Source: Ciceribacter ferrooxidans (GTDB lineage: Bacteria > Pseudomonadota > Alphaproteobacteria > Rhizobiales > Rhizobiaceae). Taken from it: DNA of 64,000 nt. Made by a program: the position numbers and the translations under genes. Numbering within the stretch: position 1 is the first letter of the stretch; each line of letters begins with the position of its first letter. Under the pieces are notes generated by a model. It saw only the letters and a list, made by a program, of their open reading frames with translations. It did not search any database and was not told where the DNA came from. The stretch is taken from contig NZ_SDVB01000170.1 of NCBI RefSeq assembly GCF_004137355.1, positions 414,918 to 478,917 on the forward strand, in the 5' to 3' direction. This document shows, one piece after another, positions 21,976-34,193 of the stretch.

Positions 21976-23643
21976 TCAGACTTTCGTCACGAAAACGGTC
22001 ACCACCGGCTTCTTGCCCCAGGCCTCGTTGGCTGCGGCACGAACGGCGCGACGGATGCTCTCGCGCACGACATCGAGATCCTTGCGCCGCACCCGCGGAA
22101 TGCTCTCGACCGCGCCGAGGATGGCGTCATAGAGGGTGTCTTCCATGTCCTCCCCTTCCTCGTCCACTTCGGGCAACCCGTAGGCGACGACGTCCGGATC
22201 GCCGAGAAAGTCGTAACGGCTGTCGAGCAGCACGTTGACGGACACATGACCGACATAGGAGATCTTGCGGCGTTCGTCGATCCCCATCTCCTCGAAGTCG
22301 CCGACGAGCTTGCCGTCCTTGTAGACGCGGCCGAACGGCGCCTGGTCGACGACTTCAGCCGGGCCGGGCGCCAGGCGCAGGATGTCGCCGTTGCGCACCT
22401 TCGGAACAGTCTTGACGCCGGCCTGCAGCGCGAGTTCGGCTTGCGCCGTCAGATGCGCGGCCTCGCCATGCACCGGCACGACCATCTGCGGCCGGGTCCA
22501 CTCGTACATCTGCAGCAGCTCGTTACGCCGCGGATGGCCGGAGACATGGACCAGCGCCTCGCTGTCGGTGACGATGTGGAGGCCCTGGTCGACCAGGCCA
22601 TTCTTGATGTCCTGGATCGCCTTCTCGTTGCCCGGGATGGTCCGCGAGGAGAAGACGATCGTATCGCCGGCGGCGAAGGCGACGTTGCGCATTTCGTCAC
22701 GGGCGATCCTTGCAAGCGCCGCCCGCGGCTCGCCCTGACTGCCGGTCAGGATGACCACCACCTTGTCACGCGGAATATAGCCGAACTCGTCTTCGGCAAT
22801 GAAGGGCTTCACACCCTCCATGAGCCCGATATCGGCGGCGACGGCGACAACGCGCTTCAGCGAACTGCCGAGCAGGAGAACCTCGCGGCCAGCCGCTTCC
22901 GCAGCCTGCGCGATCGAGCGGATGCGCCCGACATTCGACGAGAAAGTGGTGATCGCGACACGGCCTTCCGCCGTCTCGATGATCTGACGCAGACCGTCGG
23001 AAACCTGCTGCTCGGACGGAGACACACCGTCACGCATGGCGTTGGTGCTGTCGCACATCAGAGCCAGCACGCCCTCGTCACCGAGCTCGCGGAAACGCGT
23101 CTCGTCGGTCAGCGGCCCGAGCGACGGCGCATGGTCGATCTTCCAGTCGCCCGTGTGGATCACGTTGCCGAGCGGCGTGCGGATCACCAGCGACATCGGT
23201 TCGGGAATGGAGTGGTTGACGCCGACCGCCTCGATGCTGAACGGGCCGACATTGATGCGGTCGCCGGCCTTGAACGGCGTCACCGGAATGTCCGCGCGTC
23301 CGCCTTCGTAGTCGCGCTTGGCTTCCAGCATGCCGGCGGTGAAGGCCGAGGCATAGACGGGAACGTTGAGGCCCGGCCAGACGTCGTTCAGGCCGCCGTA
23401 ATGGTCCTCATGGGCATGGGTGATGATGATGGCCTTGAGATTGCGCTTCTGCGCCTCGATGAAGCGTATGTCAGGAAGCACGAGGTCGACGCCCGGCAGG
23501 TCCGGCCCGGGGAAGGTCACCCCGCAGTCGACCATGATCCATTGGCGGTTCGACGGCGTTCCATAGCCGTATAGTGCGAGGTTCATGCCGATCTCGCCGA
23601 CGCCGCCGAGCGGCAGGAACACCAGTTCTTCTTGCTTTGCCAT
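21976..23643 (-). CDS. rnj: Ribonuclease J
   Basis: A beta-CASP metallo-beta-lactamase ribonuclease with 5'-3' exo- and endonuclease activity, acting in rRNA maturation and mRNA decay. The metal-binding motif HAHEDHYGG lies near residues 75-83; the beta-CASP motifs include DSTNAMRDG, SGHPRRNELLQMYEWTRP and VPVHGEAAHL. The 555 residues match bacterial RNase J. The ATG at 23643 (MAKQEELVFLPLGG) is used rather than an earlier in-frame start inside the birA spacer. It is 17 bp downstream of birA. Confidence 0.95.
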   Translation of the reverse strand: MAKQEELVFLPLGGVGEIGMNLALYGYGTPSNRQWIMVDCGVTFPGPDLPGVDLVLPDIRFIEAQKRNLKAIIITHAHEDHYGGLNDVWPGLNVPVYASAFTAGMLEAKRDYEGGRADIPVTPFKAGDRINVGPFSIEAVGVNHSIPEPMSLVIRTPLGNVIHTGDWKIDHAPSLGPLTDETRFRELGDEGVLALMCDSTNAMRDGVSPSEQQVSDGLRQIIETAEGRVAITTFSSNVGRIRSIAQAAEAAGREVLLLGSSLKRVVAVAADIGLMEGVKPFIAEDEFGYIPRDKVVVILTGSQGEPRAALARIARDEMRNVAFAAGDTIVFSSRTIPGNEKAIQDIKNGLVDQGLHIVTDSEALVHVSGHPRRNELLQMYEWTRPQMVVPVHGEAAHLTAQAELALQAGVKTVPKVRNGDILRLAPGPAEVVDQAPFGRVYKDGKLVGDFEEMGIDERRKISYVGHVSVNVLLDSRYDFLGDPDVVAYGLPEVDEEGEDMEDTLYDAILGAVESIPRVRRKDLDVVRESIRRAVRAAANEAWGKKPVVTVFVTKV

Positions 23644-23660
23644 TCTTCCCTTGTACCAGT

Positions 23661-24428
23661 TCAACCAAAGAACACGTCACCGGCCGTGATCGCCATCTGC
23701 CCTTCCGGGCCGCGATCGAGCAGGAGATAGCCTTTATCATCAATTCCTGCAAAGTAACCGGAAATCGACCGGTCCGGCAGGTTCACGGTGATTTTTTCGC
23801 CGATCCCGCAGGCGTGCCGGCGCCAGCGTTCGACGACCGCCGCCGTTCCCCGTCCCGCATCCCAGAGGTTCAGCACCTCGGCCATGGACGAGAACAATCG
23901 CGCGAAGAGTTCTTCCGGGGACACCGCCACCCCGTGCTCGACAAGCGAGGTGACGGGATAGGCCGTGCCCTCCGGTTTCCGGACGATGTTGATGCCGATC
24001 CCGATCGCGATCGCATGGCGCCCGTCGGGCAGCGCCTCCCCTTCCAGCAGGATACCGCAGGTCTTCGCCCGGCCGATCAGGATGTCGTTCGGCCACTTGA
24101 TTTCGAGCGGCGGCGCATCCGCCGGCAGCACGGCACGGATCGCATCATGCACGGCAAGGGCGACGGCAAGCGGCAGCGACGAGATATGCTCCATCGGTGC
24201 CGCATCGACGAGAAGCAGCGAGGCGTAGAGGTTACCGGGTTCGGAGACCCATGTCCGGCCGCGGCGCCCGCGCCCGCCCGTCTGGCTTTCGGCCGTCAGC
24301 CACAGAAAACCGGAATCGCCCGCGCGAGCGCGGGCGAGACATTCACTGTTGGTGGAGGCGAGGACGCGATGCGCCTCGTGCCGGAAGTCGTCGACCGACA
24401 GCCGGCGGCACGTGCCGCGCCCGCTCAA
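23661..24428 (-). CDS. birA: Biotin--[acetyl-CoA-carboxylase] ligase
   Basis: Attaches biotin to the carrier domain of carboxylases through biotinyl-AMP. The biotin/adenylate loop [12 protein letters not shown] and the substrate motif [20 protein letters not shown] are intact; a short SH3-like C-terminal domain follows. At 255 residues it lacks the N-terminal DNA-binding domain of E. coli BirA, so it is a ligase only. Its start overlaps the nuoN stop by 4 bp, showing translational coupling to the nuo operon. Confidence 0.93.
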   Translation of the reverse strand: MSGRGTCRRLSVDDFRHEAHRVLASTNSECLARARAGDSGFLWLTAESQTGGRGRRGRTWVSEPGNLYASLLLVDAAPMEHISSLPLAVALAVHDAIRAVLPADAPPLEIKWPNDILIGRAKTCGILLEGEALPDGRHAIAIGIGINIVRKPEGTAYPVTSLVEHGVAVSPEELFARLFSSMAEVLNLWDAGRGTAAVVERWRRHACGIGEKITVNLPDRSISGYFAGIDDKGYLLLDRGPEGQMAITAGDVFFG

Positions 24429-25870
24429 TAGAAGAGGGTCTTGGCTGCGGCCTCGGCCATGACGTCGAGCGGACCGCCGACCAGCAGATAGCCGACGACG
24501 AAGAGGCCAGACAGACCGAAGACCAGGCGAAGCTCGCCAGCGATGCGGGTGAACTCGACCTTCGCATCATCGAACCACATGACCTTCACGACGCGCAGAT
24601 AGTAGTAGGCACCGACCACCGAGGAGAGCACGCCGATGATGGCGAGACCGTAGAGCTGCGCCTCGACCGCGGCAACGAAGACGAAGTACTTCGCGAAGAA
24701 GCCGGCGAGCGGCGGGATGCCGGCGAGCGAGAACATCAGCGCACTCAGCACCACGGCCATGAACGGCTTGGTGGTGGAAAGGCCGGCGAGATCGTCGACG
24801 TTCTCGACATTGCCGCCTTCCTTGACGCGCATCGCCATGATGCAGGCGAAGGTGCCGAGCGTGGTGATCAGGTAGATCGTCAGGTAGATGATGACGCCTG
24901 TGATACCCGTCTTCGAACCGGCGGCAAGGCCGACGAGCGCATAGCCCATGTGACCGATAGAGGAATAGGCCATCAGTCGCTTGATGTTGCGCTGGCCGAT
25001 CGCGGCGAACGAACCGAGCAGCATCGAGGCGAGCGAGATGAAGACGACGACCTGCTGCCATTCGACGAAGATCGGCTGGAAGGCGCCGATGACGAGGCGG
25101 ACGAAGATCGCCATCGCGCCGATCTTCGGGGCGGCGGCGAGGAAGGCGGTGACCGGCGTCGGCGCGCCTTCGTAGACGTCCGGCGTCCACATGTGGAACG
25201 GAACGGCGGAAATCTTGAACGCGAGGCCGGCGAGGATGAAGACGAGGCCGAAGATCAGGCCGAGCTGCGGCTTGCCAGCCATCAGCACCTTCGCGATTTC
25301 GTCGAAGCCGGTGTTGCCGGTGAAACCATAGACGAGCGACATGCCGTAGAGCAGCATGCCGGACGAGAGCGCGCCGAGGACGAAATACTTCAGGCCGGCT
25401 TCCGTGGAACGCAGGCTGTCACGGTTGATCGCCGCGACGACGTAGAGCGCCAGCGACTGCAGTTCCAGCGACAGGTAGAGCGAGATGAGGTCGTTCGCCG
25501 AGATCATCAGCATGATGCCGAGCGTCGCCAGCACCAGAAGGACCGGGAATTCGAAACGGTCGAGATGGTCGAAGCGGGCGTGGCCGACCGCCATGATCAT
25601 CGCCGTCACCGAACCGATCAGCGCGAGAACCTTCATGAAGCGGGCATAGCCGTCGGCGAGATAGGCACCGCCGAAGGCGGAACCCTCGGCCGGCACCAGC
25701 ACCATCCACAGGCCCGAGGCGATCAGCAGCGCCACGGCAAGTCCGGTCACCGTCGGCGTGGACTTGTCGCCGGAGAATACGCCAACCATCAGCAGCACCA
25801 GGGCACCGACCGCGAGGATCAGTTCCGGTGTGACGAGATGCAGGCTTGCAACGAGTGTTTCAGCGTTCAT
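24425..25870 (-). CDS. nuoN: NADH-quinone oxidoreductase subunit N
   Basis: Antiporter-like proton-pumping subunit of complex I, with about 14 membrane spans over 481 residues. The conserved transport core ([59 protein letters not shown]) carries the pump glutamate and lysines. The ATG at 25870 (MNAETLV) is preferred over a TTG two codons upstream. It is the last nuo gene and overlaps birA by 4 bp. Confidence 0.96.
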   Translation of the reverse strand: MNAETLVASLHLVTPELILAVGALVLLMVGVFSGDKSTPTVTGLAVALLIASGLWMVLVPAEGSAFGGAYLADGYARFMKVLALIGSVTAMIMAVGHARFDHLDRFEFPVLLVLATLGIMLMISANDLISLYLSLELQSLALYVVAAINRDSLRSTEAGLKYFVLGALSSGMLLYGMSLVYGFTGNTGFDEIAKVLMAGKPQLGLIFGLVFILAGLAFKISAVPFHMWTPDVYEGAPTPVTAFLAAAPKIGAMAIFVRLVIGAFQPIFVEWQQVVVFISLASMLLGSFAAIGQRNIKRLMAYSSIGHMGYALVGLAAGSKTGITGVIIYLTIYLITTLGTFACIMAMRVKEGGNVENVDDLAGLSTTKPFMAVVLSALMFSLAGIPPLAGFFAKYFVFVAAVEAQLYGLAIIGVLSSVVGAYYYLRVVKVMWFDDAKVEFTRIAGELRLVFGLSGLFVVGYLLVGGPLDVMAEAAAKTLFY

Positions 25871-25888
25871 GTCCAAAGGGTCCTGTCG

Positions 25889-27400
25889 TCAATTCACCGT
25901 GAGCGCAACGTCCTGCGCCGCCTGCAATGCTGCCGAGTAGTTGTTCACCAGAAGCTCGACCGAGGCGGCCGTGGCATCGAAGATCGGAGCCGGGTAGACA
26001 CCGAAGAAGATGGTGAGCGCAATCAGCGGATAGAGAATGAGCTTCTCGCGGAGCGAGAGGTCGAGCATGGCCTTCAGGCTCTCCTTCTCGAGTGCGCCGA
26101 ACACGACCCGGCGATAGAGCCAGAGCGCGTAAGCGGCCGAGAGGATGACGCCGGTCGCGGCGAAGAGCGCAACCCAGGTGTTGGCGCGGAAGACGCCGAT
26201 CAGGGTCAGGAACTCGCCGATGAAGCCGGAGGTGCCCGGAAGGCCGACATTCGCCATGGTGAAGACCATGAAGGCGACGGCGTATTTCGGCATGTTGTTC
26301 ACCAGCCCGCCATAGGCCGCGATGTCGCGGGTATGCAGGCGATCGTAGATCACGCCGACGCAGAAGAAGAGTGCGGCCGACACGAAGCCGTGGCTGAGCA
26401 TCTGGAAGATCGCACCCTGCACGCCCTGCATGTTGGCGGCAAACGTACCCATGGTGACATAGCCCATGTGCGCGATCGACGAATAGGCGATCAGCTTCTT
26501 CATGTCCTCCTGCATCATCGCCACCAGCGAGGTGTAGATGATCGCGATCACCGACATGGTGTAGACGAGCGGCGCGAAATAGTCGGACGCCAGCGGGAAC
26601 ATCGGCAGCGAGAAGCGCAGAAGACCGTAGCCGCCAAGCTTCAGCAGGATTCCCGCCAGGATCATCGAGCCGGCCGTCGGGGCCTGCACGTGCGCATCCG
26701 GCAGCCAGGTGTGGACCGGCCACATCGGCATCTTCACCGCGAAGGAGGCGAAAAAGGCGAGCCAGAGCCACGTCTGCATCTGCGCCGGGAACTTGTGGGC
26801 GAGAAGCTGCGTGATGTCGGTCGTGCCGGCATCCCAGTACATCGCCATGATGGCGATCAGCATCAGCACCGAGCCCGCAAGCGTATAGAGGAAGAACTTG
26901 TAGGATGCGTAGACGCGATCCTTGCCGCCCCAGACGCCGATGATGATGAACATCGGGATCAGGCCTGCCTCGAAGTAGACGTAGAACAGCACGATGTCGA
27001 GCGCCACGAACACCCCGATCATCAGGGTTTCGAGGAGCAGGAAGGCGATCATGTAGTCCTTAAGGCGCTTCTCGATCGAGACCCAGCTCGCGAGGATGCA
27101 GAAGGGCATGAGCAGCGTCGTCAGAATGACGAACAGCATCGAGATGCCGTCGACACCGACGTGGTACGAGATGCCGGTTCCGAGCCAGGCGTGCTTTTCC
27201 ACCATCTGGAAGCCGGGGTTCGAATTGTCGAAGCCGATCCAGATGAAGAGCGAGACAACGAAGGTGAAGACCGTCGTCAGCAGCGCCACGTTGCGGATAT
27301 TGCGGCGGCCGAGGGCGGTATCCTCCCGGGTCAGCAGGAGAAGCGCCACGCCGACCAGCGGCAGGAAGGTGACCGTTGAAAGAATGGGCCAATCGGTCAT
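25889..27400 (-). CDS. nuoM: NADH-quinone oxidoreductase subunit M
   Basis: Antiporter-like membrane subunit of complex I, 503 residues and about 14 spans. [20 protein letters not shown] with the following [17 protein letters not shown] is the family signature; [18 protein letters not shown] holds a conserved channel lysine. It starts in a 1-bp TGATG overlap with the nuoL stop and precedes nuoN by 18 bp. Confidence 0.96.
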   Translation of the reverse strand: MTDWPILSTVTFLPLVGVALLLLTREDTALGRRNIRNVALLTTVFTFVVSLFIWIGFDNSNPGFQMVEKHAWLGTGISYHVGVDGISMLFVILTTLLMPFCILASWVSIEKRLKDYMIAFLLLETLMIGVFVALDIVLFYVYFEAGLIPMFIIIGVWGGKDRVYASYKFFLYTLAGSVLMLIAIMAMYWDAGTTDITQLLAHKFPAQMQTWLWLAFFASFAVKMPMWPVHTWLPDAHVQAPTAGSMILAGILLKLGGYGLLRFSLPMFPLASDYFAPLVYTMSVIAIIYTSLVAMMQEDMKKLIAYSSIAHMGYVTMGTFAANMQGVQGAIFQMLSHGFVSAALFFCVGVIYDRLHTRDIAAYGGLVNNMPKYAVAFMVFTMANVGLPGTSGFIGEFLTLIGVFRANTWVALFAATGVILSAAYALWLYRRVVFGALEKESLKAMLDLSLREKLILYPLIALTIFFGVYPAPIFDATAASVELLVNNYSAALQAAQDVALTVN

Positions 27401-29394
27401 CAGAAGGAACTCCCGAGCATCATCCAGGTAATGAGGGCCGCAACGCCGATCAGCATCGCGAAGGCATAGTGGTAGAGGTAGCCCGACTGCAGGCGGACGA
27501 CCTTCTGGGTCGCGTCGACGACGGCCGCGGCGACGCCGTTCGGGCCGTAGGTGTCGATGACGCCGACGTCACCCTTCTTCCACAGGAAGCGGCCGAGGGC
27601 CTTGGCCGAGCGGACGAAGAGCAGATCGTAGAGCTCATCGAAGTACCACTTGTTGAGCAGGAACTGGTAGAGCACGCGGTGCTGCTCGGCCAGGACCTTC
27701 GGGGTCGAGGGCGACTTGATGTACATGTACCAGGCGGTAACGAAGCCGGTCAGCATGGCGACGAAGGGGCTCCACTTCACCCAGGTCGGAACGCCGTGGA
27801 ACTGTTCGAGGATCTCGTTCTCCGGCAGGGTGAAGAGCGCGCCCTTCCAGAACTCGCCGTATTCGTGGCCGAAGAAATGACCCTCGAAGGCAACGCCGGC
27901 GAAGACCGCACCGAGCGCCAGCAGCGCGAGCGGCGCCAGCATCACCATCGGCGATTCATGCACATGATGCATGACGTCGGCAGACGCCCGTGGCTTGCCG
28001 AAGAAGGTAAGGAAAGCGAGACGCCAGGAATAGAAGCTGGTGAACAGCGCCGCGATGACGAGCAGCGTGAAGGCGAAGCCGGAGACCGCCGAATGCGAGG
28101 CATAGGCCGACTCGATGATGACGTCCTTCGAGAAGAAGCCGGCGAAACCAAACATCGTTCCCGGGATGCCGACACCGGTCAGCGCCAGCGTGCCAATGGT
28201 CATCGCCCAGAAGGTGAGCGGAATGTGCTTCCTGAGGCCACCCATGTAGCGCATGTCCTGCTCGCCGTCGACGGCATGGATGACCGAGCCGGCGCCGAGG
28301 AAGAGCAGTGCCTTGAAGAAGGCGTGCGTGAACAGGTGGAAGATCGCCGCGCCGTAGGCTCCGACGCCGAGGGCTACGAACATGTAGCCGAGCTGCGAAC
28401 AGGTCGAATAGGCGATAACGCGCTTGATGTCGTTCTGCACGAGACCGACGGTCGCCGCAAAGAAAGCGGTGATCGCGCCAATCAGCGTGACGAAGGTCAG
28501 CGCGTCCGGCGAGAGTTCGAAGAGCGGCGACATGCGGGCGACGAGGAAGACGCCGGCGGTCACCATGGTGGCGGCATGGATGAGCGCCGAAACCGGGGTC
28601 GGGCCTTCCATCGCGTCCGGCAGCCAGGTGTGCAGCAGGAACTGCGCCGACTTGCCCATCGCGCCCATGAAGAGCAGCAGACAGACGGCGGTCATCGCAT
28701 TTGCCTTGTCGAGGCTCATGCCGAAGAGGTTGATGACGGCTTCGCCGCCTTCCGCACCCTCGGCCGGCAGATAGCTCTGCGCAGCGGCGAAGATGGTCTC
28801 GAAGTTGATCGAGCCGAACAGCACGAAGATGCCGGCAATGCCGAGGATGAAGCCGAAGTCACCGACGCGGTTGACGATGAAGGCCTTCATCGCTGCGGCG
28901 CAGGCCGACGGCTTCTTGAACCAGAAGCCGATGAGCAGGTACGAGGCGAGACCGACGCCTTCCCAGCCGAAGAACATCTGCAAGAGGTTGTCGGAGGTCA
29001 CCAGCATCAGCATGGCGAAGGTGAACAGCGACAGATAGGAGAAGAAGCGCGGCCGGTCCGGATCGTGGTGCATGTAGCCGATCGAGTAGATGTGGACCAG
29101 CGTCGAGACGCTGTTGACGACGACCAGCATGACGGCGGTCAGCGTGTCGATCCGCAGCGACCATTCGACGTCGATGCCGCCGGACTGGATCCAGCGCAGC
29201 ACCGAGACCTTGATGACCTCGTGCCCCTCGCCGAAGCCGACGTTGACGAAGACGATCCACGATAGAACCGCCGTGACGATCATCAGGCCGCTGGTGATGT
29301 ATTCGGAAGCCTTGGCGCCGATCTGGCGACCGAGCAGGCCGGCGATCAGCGCGCCGATCAGCGGAAGAAAGACGATAGCCTTATACAAAATCAT
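27400..29394 (-). CDS. nuoL: NADH-quinone oxidoreductase subunit L
   Basis: Distal antiporter-like subunit of complex I, 664 residues with about 16 spans and the long C-terminal lateral helix region. Recognisable segments include [37 protein letters not shown] and [20 protein letters not shown], with the pump glutamate and lysines. It lies 7 bp after nuoK and overlaps nuoM by 1 bp. Confidence 0.96.
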   Translation of the reverse strand: MILYKAIVFLPLIGALIAGLLGRQIGAKASEYITSGLMIVTAVLSWIVFVNVGFGEGHEVIKVSVLRWIQSGGIDVEWSLRIDTLTAVMLVVVNSVSTLVHIYSIGYMHHDPDRPRFFSYLSLFTFAMLMLVTSDNLLQMFFGWEGVGLASYLLIGFWFKKPSACAAAMKAFIVNRVGDFGFILGIAGIFVLFGSINFETIFAAAQSYLPAEGAEGGEAVINLFGMSLDKANAMTAVCLLLFMGAMGKSAQFLLHTWLPDAMEGPTPVSALIHAATMVTAGVFLVARMSPLFELSPDALTFVTLIGAITAFFAATVGLVQNDIKRVIAYSTCSQLGYMFVALGVGAYGAAIFHLFTHAFFKALLFLGAGSVIHAVDGEQDMRYMGGLRKHIPLTFWAMTIGTLALTGVGIPGTMFGFAGFFSKDVIIESAYASHSAVSGFAFTLLVIAALFTSFYSWRLAFLTFFGKPRASADVMHHVHESPMVMLAPLALLALGAVFAGVAFEGHFFGHEYGEFWKGALFTLPENEILEQFHGVPTWVKWSPFVAMLTGFVTAWYMYIKSPSTPKVLAEQHRVLYQFLLNKWYFDELYDLLFVRSAKALGRFLWKKGDVGVIDTYGPNGVAAAVVDATQKVVRLQSGYLYHYAFAMLIGVAALITWMMLGSSF

Positions 29395-29401
29395 AGCTTT
29401 A

Positions 29402-29710
29402 TCAGCCCTTCATCATATTGATGTCTTCGACGGCGATGGAGCCGCGATTGCGGTAGAAGACAACGAGAATAGCAAGACCGATCGCCGCTTCTGCCGCAGC
29501 GACGGTCAGGATGAACAGGGCGAAGACCTGGCCGACCATATCGTTGAGGAAGGCGGAGAACGCCACCATGTTCAGGTTGACGGCGAGCAGGATGAGCTCG
29601 ATCGACATGAGGATGACGATGACGTTCTTGCGGTTCAGGAAAATGCCGAACACGCCGAGGGTGAAGAGAATGGCACTGACCGTCAGGTAATGGGAAAGAC
29701 CGATTTCCAT
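29402..29710 (-). CDS. nuoK: NADH-quinone oxidoreductase subunit K
   Basis: A 102-residue complex I membrane subunit with three spans; the two buried glutamates lie in [16 protein letters not shown] and [14 protein letters not shown]. The start is ATG at 29710 (MEIGLSHYL), as in other family members; an upstream Arg-rich in-frame extension is rejected. Confidence 0.96.
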   Translation of the reverse strand: MEIGLSHYLTVSAILFTLGVFGIFLNRKNVIVILMSIELILLAVNLNMVAFSAFLNDMVGQVFALFILTVAAAEAAIGLAILVVFYRNRGSIAVEDINMMKG

Positions 29711-29738
29711 GTTTTCTGTTCCTTGACCTCGTGCTGCC

Positions 29739-30353
29739 TCAGACGCCCTGCCCCGGCTTGACCTTGACCACCTTGACGGCGGTCGCGGGCGTGCGGGCAA
29801 CCTGTCTGGAAATGTCCTGCCGCTTGATGTTGGTGCGGTGACGCAACGTCAGCACGATCGCGCCGATCATCGCCACCAGCAGCACCAGGCCGGCGAGTTG
29901 GAAGAAGTAGACGTAATTCGTATAGAGCACGTCGCCGAGGGCTGCCGTGTTCTGGCGTTCGGCAAGTGCGGGGATCGGCATGGTCACCGCGTTCATCGCT
30001 TCCGGCGAGATCACGCTGCCGCCGATGACAAGCACCAGTTCCGCCGCCACGACGACACCGATGAGCGTGGCGATCGGCGCATATTTCAGCGCTCCGGACC
30101 TGAGCTCGGCGAAGTCGATGTCGAGCATCATGACGACGAAGAGGAAGAGCACCGCCACGGCGCCGACATAAACCACCAGCAGGATCATCGCCAGGAATTC
30201 CGCGCCCGTCAGGAGGAACAGGCCGGCGGCGTTAACGAAGGTGAGGATGAGGAACAGAACCGAGTGGACCGGGTTCCGTGCCGAGATCACCATGAACGCC
30301 GAAGCCACGGCGACAAAGGCAAAGAGATAGAAAAAAAGAGCCTGAAGACCCAT
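29739..30353 (-). CDS. nuoJ: NADH-quinone oxidoreductase subunit J
   Basis: A 204-residue membrane subunit with five spans. The segment [20 protein letters not shown] is the conserved third helix with the pi-bulge that takes part in coupling. The C-terminus is a basic, Lys/Val-rich tail ([20 protein letters not shown]). A 156-bp gap separates it from nuoI; the gap holds no gene. Confidence 0.95.
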   Translation of the reverse strand: MGLQALFFYLFAFVAVASAFMVISARNPVHSVLFLILTFVNAAGLFLLTGAEFLAMILLVVYVGAVAVLFLFVVMMLDIDFAELRSGALKYAPIATLIGVVVAAELVLVIGGSVISPEAMNAVTMPIPALAERQNTAALGDVLYTNYVYFFQLAGLVLLVAMIGAIVLTLRHRTNIKRQDISRQVARTPATAVKVVKVKPGQGV

Positions 30354-30509
30354 GTTGGTGCCTTTTCATCTTCCCCGGGACGCGCGTCCGCGCCGCCGTC
30401 CGATGGGACGCTGCCGGTAATCCCCTACCGGCTGGACGCCCCTGTTCAAAACTCATGTGCCGAGGCGGCCCCGCTTGCCGGCGCCGCCCACGGTCGATGT
30501 CCCCGCCGA

Positions 30510-31001
30510 TCAGCGGTACGGAGCATCCAGCGCGATGTTGCGCGCGATTTCCCGTTCCCAGCGATCGCCGTTGTCGAGAAGCCGCGCCTTGTCGAAATAA
30601 AGTTCTTCGCGCGTCTCGGTGGCGAATTCGAAATTCGGCCCTTCGACGATCGCCTCGACCGGGCAGGCTTCCTGACAGAAGCCGCAATAGATGCACTTCA
30701 CCATGTCGATGTCGTAGCGGACCGTGCGACGCGTGCCGTCGTTGCGGCGCGGACCGGCCTCGATGGTGATCGCCTGGGCCGGACAGATCGCCTCGCAGAG
30801 CTTGCAGGCGATGCAGCGTTCTTCGCCGTTCGGGTAGCGGCGCAGCGCATGCTCGCCACGGAAGCGCGGCGACAGCGGCCCCTTCTCGAAGGGATAGTTG
30901 ATCGTGGCCTTGGGCGCGAAGAAGTAGCGCATCGACAGGAAGAAGGCGCCGACGAACTCCTTCAGGAACAGGGAATTGATAGCCTGGGAGAGACCAGCCA
31001 T
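30510..31001 (-). CDS. nuoI: NADH-quinone oxidoreductase subunit I
   Basis: A 163-residue peripheral-arm subunit carrying two [4Fe-4S] clusters (N6a, N6b) in [16 protein letters not shown] and [16 protein letters not shown]. It passes electrons toward NuoB. GGAGG five bases before the ATG at 31001 ([10 protein letters not shown]) decides this start over a TTG four codons upstream. Confidence 0.97.
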   Translation of the reverse strand: MAGLSQAINSLFLKEFVGAFFLSMRYFFAPKATINYPFEKGPLSPRFRGEHALRRYPNGEERCIACKLCEAICPAQAITIEAGPRRNDGTRRTVRYDIDMVKCIYCGFCQEACPVEAIVEGPNFEFATETREELYFDKARLLDNGDRWEREIARNIALDAPYR

Positions 31002-31040
31002 CTTAACCTCCAAATCTGCCGAGGGACGGAACGGACATCA

Positions 31041-32084
31041 TCATGCCCATCCCATCAGCTTCAGCACGAATGCAACGATGACGACCATGGCGAGCGAGAG
31101 CGGCAGGAAGACCTTCCAGCCGAGACGCATCAGTTGGTCGTAGCGGTAGCGCGGCACGAAGGCCTTCACCATCGCGAACATGAAGAACACCATCGACGCC
31201 TTGAGCACGAACCAGACGATGCCGGGCACCCAGTTGAGGATGGCGATGTCGACCGGCGGCAGCCAGCCACCGAGGAACAGGATGGTGGTCAGCGCGCACA
31301 TCAGGACGATGGCGGCGTATTCGCCGAGCATGAACATCATGTACGGGGTCGAGCCGTATTCGACCATGAAGCCGGCGACCAGTTCCGATTCCGCTTCCGG
31401 CAGGTCGAAGGGCGGGCGGTTCGTCTCGGCGAGCGCCGAGATGAAGAAGACGATGAACATCGGGAACAGCGCCAGCCAGTGCCAGTCGAGGAAGGAGCTC
31501 GGCATGCCGAGCATGGTGCCAATACCGTCCTTCTGGGCGTAGACGATGTCCGAGAGATTGAGCGAACCGACGCAGAGCAGGACGGTGACGATCACGAAAC
31601 CGATCGAGACTTCGTAGGACACCATCTGCGCAGCCGAACGCAGCGCGCCGAGGAACGGATACTTCGAGTTCGAAGCCCAGCCGCCCATGATGATGCCGTA
31701 GACCTCGAGCGAGGAGATCGCGAAGACGTAGAGGATGCCGACATTGATGTTGGCGATCACCCAGCCGTCGGCGAGCGGCACGACCGCCCAGGTGGCGAGT
31801 GCCAGCATGACCGCGACGAGCGGCGCGAGCAGGAAGACGCCCTTGTTGGAGCCTGCCGGAATGACCGGCTCCTTGAAGACGAATTTCAGCAGGTCGGCGA
31901 AGGACTGGAAGAGACCCCACGGACCGACGACGTTCGGACCGCGGCGCATCTGCACGGCCGCCCAGATCTTGCGGTCGGCAAGCAGGACATAGGCAATGAA
32001 CAGCAGCAGGGCGACCAGCAGCAGCAGCGACTGGGCGATCATGATGGCCGCCGGCCAGACATAGGTTGAAACGAAAGAGTCCAT
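31041..32084 (-). CDS. nuoH: NADH-quinone oxidoreductase subunit H
   Basis: A 347-residue membrane subunit that forms part of the quinone site at the junction of the two arms. [20 protein letters not shown], the acidic loop [20 protein letters not shown] and eight spans are typical. It lies 12 bp after nuoG. Confidence 0.97.
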   Translation of the reverse strand: MDSFVSTYVWPAAIMIAQSLLLLVALLLFIAYVLLADRKIWAAVQMRRGPNVVGPWGLFQSFADLLKFVFKEPVIPAGSNKGVFLLAPLVAVMLALATWAVVPLADGWVIANINVGILYVFAISSLEVYGIIMGGWASNSKYPFLGALRSAAQMVSYEVSIGFVIVTVLLCVGSLNLSDIVYAQKDGIGTMLGMPSSFLDWHWLALFPMFIVFFISALAETNRPPFDLPEAESELVAGFMVEYGSTPYMMFMLGEYAAIVLMCALTTILFLGGWLPPVDIAILNWVPGIVWFVLKASMVFFMFAMVKAFVPRYRYDQLMRLGWKVFLPLSLAMVVIVAFVLKLMGWA

Positions 32085-32096
32085 GTTCCCCTGCCC

Positions 32097-34178
32097 TTAC
32101 TCTGCCGCAGCCTTGAAATTGTTGCGGGCCAATGCCGAGCATTCGGCCATCACGGCCGAAGCACGCGCGATCGGGTTCGTCAAATAGAAGTCTTTGATCG
32201 GTGACGCAAACCCGGATTTGGTCATCTGCCCGGCTTTTTTCGCAAGCGCGGCAATTTCGTCACCCGAACCGGTAGCGATCTCGTCGATCTCGGCGAAGTG
32301 CGGGTAAGCGGCATAGAGCTTGGCGCGAAGAGCCTGCAGCGAATCGAACGGCAGCTTCTTGCCGAGCACGTCGGAAAGCGCGCGGATGATCGCCCAGTCC
32401 TCGCGGGCCTCGCCCGGCGCGAAGCCGGCGCGGTTGCCCATCTGGACGCGGCCTTCGGTGTTGATCCAGGTGCCGGACTTTTCCGTATAGGTGGCACCCG
32501 GCAGGATGACGTCGGCGCTGTGCGCACCGGCATCGCCGTGGCTGCCGATATAGACGGTGAACGTCGAACCCTTCTTGGCGAAATCGAGTTCGTCCGCGCC
32601 GAGCAGGAAGAGCACGTCCATCGAGCCCAGCATCGCGCCAGCCGATACACCGTTCGCACCCGGCACGAAGCCGAGGTCGAGGCCGCCGACGCGGGCGGCT
32701 GCGGTGTGCAGGACGGCGAGGCCGTTCCACTCGGGCGAGACGGCTCCGACGGAGACTGCGAGCTTGGCGACGTTCGCGAGAACGGCCGCACCGTCTTCGC
32801 CAGCGAGAGCCCCCTGCCCTACGATGATCATCGGGGCCTTGGCGTTCTTCAGCACGTCGACGAAGGCGCCCTTGCCGGCGACGAGGTCGGCGAGCGTCTC
32901 GGAGCCAGCGCCGAGGTAGTCGTACTGGTAGCGCAGTTCGCCGCCCTCGCCGATCACACCGATCGGGAAGCCGCCGTGGCGCCAGCGCTTGCGGATGCGG
33001 GCGTTCAGGACGGCCGCTTCGAAGCGCGGATTGGCGCCGACGATGAGCAGCGCGTCAGCGGCTTGGATGCCTTCGATCGTCGGGTTGAAGATATAGGTCG
33101 AGCGACCGAGTGACGGATCGAGAGCGGCTCCGTCCTGACGGCAGTCGATATTGGCCGAGCCGAGGGCGGAAACGAGTTCCTTCAGCGCGTACATTTCCTC
33201 GACGGAGGCAAGGTCGCCGGCAATCGCGCCGATCTTGTCGCCGGTGGTCGCGGCAACGGCGGCCTTGACGGCGGCGAAGGCCTCGCTCCAGCTCGCCGGC
33301 TGCAGACGACCGTCACGGCGGACATACGGCCGGTCGAGACGCTGGGTCTTCAGGCCGTCCCAGATGAAGCGGCTCTTGTCGGAAATCCACTCTTCGTTGA
33401 TCGCCTCGTTGACGCGCGGCATGATCCGCATGACTTCGCGACCGCGGGTATCGACGCGGATCGCCGAGCCGACGGCGTCCATGACGTCGATCGATTCGGT
33501 CTTGCCGAGTTCCCACGGACGGGCGGTAAACGCAAACGGCTTCGAGGTCAGCGCGCCGACCGGGCAGAGGTCGATGACGTTGCCCTGCAGCTCGGAGGTC
33601 ATCGCCTGCTCGAGATAGGTGGTGATCTCGGCATCCTCGCCGCGGCCGATCAGGCCGAGCTCGGCGATGCCAGCGACTTCGGTGGTGAAGCGGACGCAGC
33701 GCGTGCAATGGATGCAGCGGTTCATCACGGTCTTGACGAGCGGACCGATATACTTGTCCTCGACCGCGCGCTTGTTTTCCGTGTAGCGCGAGCTGTCGAC
33801 GCCGAAGGCCATCGCCTGGTCCTGCAGGTCGCACTCGCCGCCCTGGTCACAGATCGGGCAATCGAGCGGATGGTTGATCAGCAGAAATTCCATCACGCCT
33901 TCGCGGGCCTTCTTGACCATCGGCGTGTTGGTGAAGACTTCCGGCAGTTCGCCGTTCGGACCGCCGCGGATATCGCGCACGCCCATGGCGCAGGAGGCCG
34001 CCGGCTTCGGCGGGCCGCCCTTCACTTCCACGAGACACATGCGGCAGTTGCCGGCGACCGACAGCCGCTCATGAAAACAAAAGCGCGGGACTTCGGCACC
34101 GGCTTCCTCGCACGCCTGCAACAGCGTGAAATGATCCGGAACTTCGATCTCTTTACCGTCGACTTTCAGCTTTGCCAT
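32097..34178 (-). CDS. nuoG: NADH-quinone oxidoreductase subunit G
   Basis: A 693-residue subunit. The N-terminal ferredoxin domain binds [2Fe-2S] N1b ([15 protein letters not shown]); then [17 protein letters not shown] with its upstream His ligates N5, and [11 protein letters not shown]4. The rest is a degenerate molybdopterin-oxidoreductase-like domain with no cofactor role. The E. coli N7 cysteine set is not apparent, as expected in alphaproteobacteria. Confidence 0.97.
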   Translation of the reverse strand: MAKLKVDGKEIEVPDHFTLLQACEEAGAEVPRFCFHERLSVAGNCRMCLVEVKGGPPKPAASCAMGVRDIRGGPNGELPEVFTNTPMVKKAREGVMEFLLINHPLDCPICDQGGECDLQDQAMAFGVDSSRYTENKRAVEDKYIGPLVKTVMNRCIHCTRCVRFTTEVAGIAELGLIGRGEDAEITTYLEQAMTSELQGNVIDLCPVGALTSKPFAFTARPWELGKTESIDVMDAVGSAIRVDTRGREVMRIMPRVNEAINEEWISDKSRFIWDGLKTQRLDRPYVRRDGRLQPASWSEAFAAVKAAVAATTGDKIGAIAGDLASVEEMYALKELVSALGSANIDCRQDGAALDPSLGRSTYIFNPTIEGIQAADALLIVGANPRFEAAVLNARIRKRWRHGGFPIGVIGEGGELRYQYDYLGAGSETLADLVAGKGAFVDVLKNAKAPMIIVGQGALAGEDGAAVLANVAKLAVSVGAVSPEWNGLAVLHTAAARVGGLDLGFVPGANGVSAGAMLGSMDVLFLLGADELDFAKKGSTFTVYIGSHGDAGAHSADVILPGATYTEKSGTWINTEGRVQMGNRAGFAPGEAREDWAIIRALSDVLGKKLPFDSLQALRAKLYAAYPHFAEIDEIATGSGDEIAALAKKAGQMTKSGFASPIKDFYLTNPIARASAVMAECSALARNNFKAAAE

Positions 34179-34193
34179 ATTCGCCTTCCTGTC

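Noticed and set aside
24197..27379. A 1060-codon open frame on the plus strand opposite nuoN and nuoM
   Set aside because: It mirrors high-G+C codon bias of the real genes; its composition (Asp/Glu/Arg/His-rich) is the usual antisense artefact and it has no family-like segment.
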